Of a stretch of DNA of 64,000 bases, positions 60,335 through 64,000 are shown one piece after another. Location of the stretch: assembly GCA_035688265.1 (NCBI GenBank), contig DASSNE010000044.1, positions 1 to 64,000 on the forward strand. Reading direction: 5' to 3'. Source of the stretch: DASSBR01 sp035688265 (GTDB taxonomy: Bacteria; Pseudomonadota; Gammaproteobacteria; Natronospirales; DASSBR01). The position numbers and the translations under genes were made by a program. Under the pieces are notes generated by a model. That model worked only from the letters and a program-made list of their open reading frames with translations, searched no databases and was not told the origin of the DNA. How positions within the stretch are numbered: the first letter of the stretch is position 1; the number at the start of each line of letters is the position of its first letter.

Positions 60335-62323
60335 TCAGGGCTGCTGCGACGGCGCTTTGTTCGCGTCGCGCCGCGCTTCCTGGATCAGCGCCTGGCAGTT
60401 GGAGTTGTGGCCGGGGCCGGTTTCAATCAGCGGGATCATCGCCGCGAGCGGACCGGCAACGAGGCCCAGCAACGCCGCCGCGGCCACGCGCCCGATGGTT
60501 TCATTGCTGGGACTGATGGACAGATTGCCCAACGTTCCGGAAATCGTGATCGGGCCGCGCGCGCTGCCGACGCTCACGTCCTTGGGGATCGGGTGGATGG
60601 TGATGCGCAGCGCTTCGTTGGCGAAGTTGACCAGGCCGCCGGCATGGATATTGGTGTCGGTGGTGTCGAAATCGAGCACCTTGATCTTCATCAGGCCGTC
60701 TTTGACGGCGAAGTCGCCGACCCCGCAGCGGATCGGAATGATGTCGCCGCCGCTGACCAGCAACCCGAAGAAATCGCCGGCGTCGAGGCCCGCCAACTCC
60801 ACCAGTTGCTGATTGATCCGGCCGTTGGTCAGCACGAACGCGATGTGGCCGTTCATGGTCCCCAGCAGCGTCGCGACCGAGTTGCCTTTGCCGGACAGGC
60901 GGGCGCGTCCGCCGAACAGCCCCTCGCTGCCTTTCATCAGTGCGATCGACGGAGCAATCGTGGCGAGCTGCAGGTGCTTGAGCTCGAGCCGTGCGCGAGC
61001 CTGCATCGGCTGCCCGCGGGCGTTGAGCACGGCCGTCCCGGTTACCTGGCCGCCCGCCACGCCGAAGTTCACCGGGTCGAGCGTGAGCAGGCCGTTGTGC
61101 AGGGTGACGTGCAGTTTGAGGTCGTTCAACGGCCACTTCCGGCCGCGGATTTTCTGGCCGTTGAACCAGATGTCTGCGTTCATGCTACGCAGCCGCTTGA
61201 GATGGAACGGCGTATTCGGCAACACGTTATCTCCGCTCGCGCGCCGCTTGCGTTTCATCTGCTGCACCGCCTGCGCATGACTTTCCGCCGGCGCGGTATT
61301 CGGCTGCGCGCCCACCAGGCCGCCCAGATCCTTGAGGTCGAGTAGCTTCGATTTCAGATGGCCGCGCAGCATCGGTCGCGGGCCGGCCCGGGTAAACGCC
61401 ACGCCGCCCTCGATGTCGCTCGAGCCGATATGGCCTTCGAAGTCGGTGAATGTCCAGGTGTCGCCGTGGTGCCGCAGGCGGCCGGTGACCCGGTACGGCG
61501 GCGTCGGCGGCAGCGCCACGTGCAGCAGCGGGTAGAGCACCGACAAATCCTGGCCATGCACGCTGAGCTTGAAGTCAACGTCCATCGCGCGCGGCTTCAT
61601 CAGGTTGGCGATCGTGCCGTGGACCGTGCCCCGGGTCTTGCCGGCCTTCAGCGTCAGCGCGAGCGGGTAGGGGTGCTTCGGGTCCTGCAGCGACAGGACG
61701 GGTCCGCCGTGGCCGTCGGCATCGAAGCTCACACCTTTATAAGTGCCGCTGGCGTCGAACTGCATGCCGTAGCCGTTGTGCTTCGAGGAGGGTGCGTAGG
61801 CCGACAGATGCAGCGTCACGTCCGTCTTGTGCGGCGCGTCGTGAAAACGGATCGACCCCTGGTTGACCGTCAACAGGTGGATCTCGGGAACCGGCGGCGG
61901 CTGGGGGCGCTTGGCCTTGTGGCGGTTGAATACCCAGTTGCGTTCGCCCCGCGAGTTGATTTCGAGGTCGATGACCGGGTGAGACAGCGCGATTTCCGGA
62001 ATCACGATTTTGCCGTGCAGCAGCGCGGGCAGGCTGATGCGAAACTCCGCCTTGCGGATCGACACCATGTCTTTCGGCGGCCGGCTCCACGGCGCGTTGG
62101 CAAGCTCGACATTTTCCATGCTGATGTAAGGCGTCAGCGACAGGAGGTTGGCGTGCAGATCGCCCTTGATCGCGAATTCGCGGTGCAGCCGGTTCGAGAC
62201 GAGGTCGTTGATTGGCCCGCGCAGCCAGTTCCACAGAAAAAACGCGAGTACCAGGACGATGACGACGATCAGCGCGCCGAGCGCGACGCCGGTCCACTTG
62301 AGGATGCTGAGAGCAATAGCCAT
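60335..62323 (-). CDS. AsmA-family protein
   Basis: A 662-residue protein with one N-terminal membrane anchor (GALIVVIVLVLAFFLWNWL) and a long beta-rich periplasmic part. LLSLTPYISMENVELANAPW S matches the AsmA N-domain, and the C-terminal AsmA_2-like part includes VLTNGRINQQLVELAGLDAG and ISPSNETIGRVAAAALLGLV. AsmA proteins are thought to bridge inner and outer membranes and carry phospholipid. Single-gene unit, divergent from dapF. Confidence 0.88.
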   Translation of the reverse strand: MAIALSILKWTGVALGALIVVIVLVLAFFLWNWLRGPINDLVSNRLHREFAIKGDLHANLLSLTPYISMENVELANAPWSRPPKDMVSIRKAEFRISLPALLHGKIVIPEIALSHPVIDLEINSRGERNWVFNRHKAKRPQPPPVPEIHLLTVNQGSIRFHDAPHKTDVTLHLSAYAPSSKHNGYGMQFDASGTYKGVSFDADGHGGPVLSLQDPKHPYPLALTLKAGKTRGTVHGTIANLMKPRAMDVDFKLSVHGQDLSVLYPLLHVALPPTPPYRVTGRLRHHGDTWTFTDFEGHIGSSDIEGGVAFTRAGPRPMLRGHLKSKLLDLKDLGGLVGAQPNTAPAESHAQAVQQMKRKRRASGDNVLPNTPFHLKRLRSMNADIWFNGQKIRGRKWPLNDLKLHVTLHNGLLTLDPVNFGVAGGQVTGTAVLNARGQPMQARARLELKHLQLATIAPSIALMKGSEGLFGGRARLSGKGNSVATLLGTMNGHIAFVLTNGRINQQLVELAGLDAGDFFGLLVSGGDIIPIRCGVGDFAVKDGLMKIKVLDFDTTDTNIHAGGLVNFANEALRITIHPIPKDVSVGSARGPITISGTLGNLSISPSNETIGRVAAAALLGLVAGPLAAMIPLIETGPGHNSNCQALIQEARRDANKAPSQQP

Positions 62324-62412
62324 AAGCGCCGTCCATGGCGACTGAAAAAGCGGTTATCAAAGAGTATAGCGGGCGGTGAAAAGAATCGCCCGGCTTGGCG
62401 TCCGAACGTGTT

Positions 62413-62418
62413 TATAAT
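62413..62418 (+). promoter_or_regulatory. Possible -10 box of dapF
   Basis: A perfect TATAAT, 41 bp upstream of the dapF start. No good -35 at 16-18 bp was found, so it is a partial promoter call. It lies in the divergent region with the AsmA gene. Confidence 0.4.
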
Positions 62419-62458
62419 AGGGTCATTGCTATGCAGGCGTGTCCGACCCTAACGCGTG

Positions 62459-63316
62459 ATGTCATCTGAATCGGCCGTGCAATCCGCGCCGCCCCGGCGC
62501 GATGTCGCCTTTGCCAAGATGCACGGGCTGGGCAATGACTTTGTCGTGCTGAACGCGAGCGCACTCGCGCGTCCGCTCGACGAACACACCATCCGCCGTC
62601 TTGCCGATCGCCGCCTCGGTATCGGTTGCGATCAACTGCTGCTGCTGGAAACGGCCGTCGAGCCGCTGCGCTACCGTGTATTCAATGCCGATGGCGGCGA
62701 AGTCGAACAGTGCGGCAACGGCGCGCGTTGCCTGGCGCGCTATGCGGTCGAACAGGGTCTCGCTGCCGGGCCGGCGGTACAGTTGCTGAGCGCGGCAGGG
62801 CCGGTCGCGGCACGCGTTGATGGCGACAGCGTCAGCATCAATCTCGGCGTGCCGCGGTTTGCACCAGCGGACGTGCCATTTGAAGCGTCGGCCGAAGCCG
62901 ACAGTTACGCGATTGACGTCGGCGGCGAGCAGATCCAGGTGGGCGCGCTATCGGTCGGTAACCCGCATGTCGTGGTCGAAGTCGACACAGTCGAGACCGC
63001 GCCGGTGGCGCGGCTCGGTCCGCTGCTCGAACGCCATCCCCGGTTTCCGCGGCGCACGAATGTCGGCTTTTTGCAGATTGTGTCACCGGCTCACTGCCGG
63101 CTGCGGGTATTCGAGCGCGGCGTCGGCGAAACGCCGGCGTGCGGCACCGGCGCGGCGGCGGCCGCCGTGTGGGGACGGCGCTGCGGCCGGTTGGCGTCGC
63201 GGGTCACGATGAGCTTGGCCGGCGGCGAGCTGGTCGTGGAATGGGCAGGGCCGGACCAGCCGGTATGGCTGGCCGGGCCTGCAACCTCCGTTTTCGAGGG
63301 GCGGATCACACTGTAA
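62459..63316 (+). CDS. dapF: Diaminopimelate epimerase
   Basis: A 285-residue enzyme converting LL- to meso-diaminopimelate for lysine and peptidoglycan. Both active-site cysteines are present: first in EQCGNGARCLARY, second in ETPACGTGAAAA. FAKMHGLGNDFVVL is the usual N-terminus. The chain has about 17 extra residues before it; ATG 62459 is used, with GTG 62456 directly in front as an alternative. The DUF484 gene follows after 13 bp. Confidence 0.95.
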   Translation: MSSESAVQSAPPRRDVAFAKMHGLGNDFVVLNASALARPLDEHTIRRLADRRLGIGCDQLLLLETAVEPLRYRVFNADGGEVEQCGNGARCLARYAVEQGLAAGPAVQLLSAAGPVAARVDGDSVSINLGVPRFAPADVPFEASAEADSYAIDVGGEQIQVGALSVGNPHVVVEVDTVETAPVARLGPLLERHPRFPRRTNVGFLQIVSPAHCRLRVFERGVGETPACGTGAAAAAVWGRRCGRLASRVTMSLAGGELVVEWAGPDQPVWLAGPATSVFEGRITL

Positions 63317-63329
63317 GTAGGGGCGGATT

Positions 63330-64000
63330 ATGAGCAACGACAGCGAAGCGAAACGCAAGCCGGTACACGAGGCGATCCACATCGACGATGCCGGCGTCTC
63401 CGATTACCTGCTGGCACATCCGGATTTCTTCGAGCGCCACACCAACCTGCTGATGAAGCTCAAGGTCGCGCATCCGGCGGGCGACGCAGTGTCGCTGATC
63501 GAGCGCCAGGTGGAGTTGCTGCGCAACCAGAACCGCACACTGGAGCGGCGGCTGGTCGACCTGGTCGAAGTCGCGCGCTCCAACGATTCGGTACTTGAGC
63601 GGCTGCACGAACTGTCGGTTGCGCTGCTGGCCGCCACCGAACCCGGCGAGCGGGTACGCGTGCTGGAAGACAAGCTGCGCAGCCGGTTCGGCGCCGACCA
63701 CATCCGCCTGCTGCTGTTCGCCGGCGATCCGGCGACGCTGGGGCTTGATAATGTCGCGCGCGCGGAGCGCGACGAGCTGACGAAGTTCAGCCGGTTTCTC
63801 GACGAAGGCAAAGCCTTCTGCGGGCGGCTGCGCCCCGCGCAGCTCGAGTTTCTGTTCGCGGCCCAGGCGCCGAAGGTGGCCTCGGCGGCGCTGGTGCCGA
63901 TCGGCAGCCGCGCCCGCTACGGCATGCTCGCGCTCGGCAGCGACAACGCCGACCACTTCAGCCCGACGCTGGGTACGGTGTTCCTGAATCGCATCGGCGA
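63330..64000 (+). CDS. DUF484 family protein, N-terminal part (cut by window edge)
   Basis: The visible 223 residues begin with a helical segment (VSDYLLAHPDFFERHTNLLM), then a coiled coil (ISLIERQ-like SLIERQVELLRNQNRTLERR L) and a GAF-like domain (RFGADHIRLLLF, ARYGMLALGSDN). This matches DUF484, which stands between dapF and xerC in gammaproteobacteria. Function unknown. The C-terminus and the expected xerC lie beyond 64000. Confidence 0.9.
   Translation, partial: MSNDSEAKRKPVHEAIHIDDAGVSDYLLAHPDFFERHTNLLMKLKVAHPAGDAVSLIERQVELLRNQNRTLERRLVDLVEVARSNDSVLERLHELSVALLAATEPGERVRVLEDKLRSRFGADHIRLLLFAGDPATLGLDNVARAERDELTKFSRFLDEGKAFCGRLRPAQLEFLFAAQAPKVASAALVPIGSRARYGMLALGSDNADHFSPTLGTVFLNRIG

Overview
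This 64 kb window is GC-rich, gene-dense chromosomal DNA from a proteobacterium, most likely a gammaproteobacterium. The evidence is gene order: rsmG-parA-parB-atpIBEFHAGDC-glmU-glmS, topA-smg-dprA-LysM-def-fmt-rsmB, and dapF-DUF484 are blocks that lie near the replication origin in gammaproteobacteria such as Pseudomonas. A Mg-type HemB, a periplasmic ATP-dependent DNA ligase (LigE type) and the rsmB-DUF4390-ntrY-ntrX order agree with this. A betaproteobacterium cannot be fully excluded. No tRNA, rRNA, CRISPR array or prophage was seen.

Layout. 1-138 is the 5' end of an IS5-type insertion sequence. 214-7644 holds a thioredoxin-fold protein, an isoprenylcysteine-methyltransferase-like membrane protein, an orphan 7TM sensor, a VOC protein, glutathione peroxidase, a DUF72 protein, uppP and a large hybrid histidine kinase. 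7747-10992 is a tricorn-like protease. 11048-14132 is pilZ-rsmG-parA-parB, with a 311-bp structured repeat between parA and parB. 14273-21239 is the complete F1Fo ATP synthase operon, with a small mobile repeat between atpA and atpG. 21424-29088 is glmU and glmS, separated by a reverse-strand seven-gene Mrp/Mbh-type antiporter operon that lacks the large MrpA proton-pump domain. 29100-36763 holds an isochorismatase-like protein, a SYLF lipoprotein, a D-amino acid dehydrogenase, a DedA protein, a ferritin-like protein, xthA, glutathione reductase, a gamma carbonic anhydrase and LigE. 36752-41367 is mostly reverse strand: aroE, a PiT phosphate transporter with its DUF47 partner, hemB, a BON lipoprotein and a DUF1328 protein. 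41452-42800 is a tag glycosylase coupled to a kinase-like gene. 42805-50606 is reverse strand: a beta carbonic anhydrase, a VOC protein, hemF, tsaC, topA, smg, dprA and a LysM lipoprotein. 50765-57745 is forward: def, fmt, rsmB, DUF4390, ntrY and an NtrX-like regulator with an apparently inactive AAA+ domain. 57742-64000 holds an orphan ParA, a second copy of the structured repeat, ubiD, an AsmA protein, dapF and a truncated DUF484 gene.

Most genes are core functions: energy, cell wall precursors, tetrapyrrole and ubiquinone synthesis, translation initiation, chromosome segregation and redox defence. The unusual content lies in (i) several intergenic structured repeats, including two inverted 240-310 bp copies whose hairpin arms co-vary, (ii) the MrpA-less antiporter operon with six consecutive 4-nt overlaps, (iii) the degenerate NtrX, (iv) the glycosylase-kinase pair, and (v) several signalling or enzyme proteins that lack an expected catalytic residue or output domain. 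All identifications come from reading motifs and translations by eye; no database search was run.
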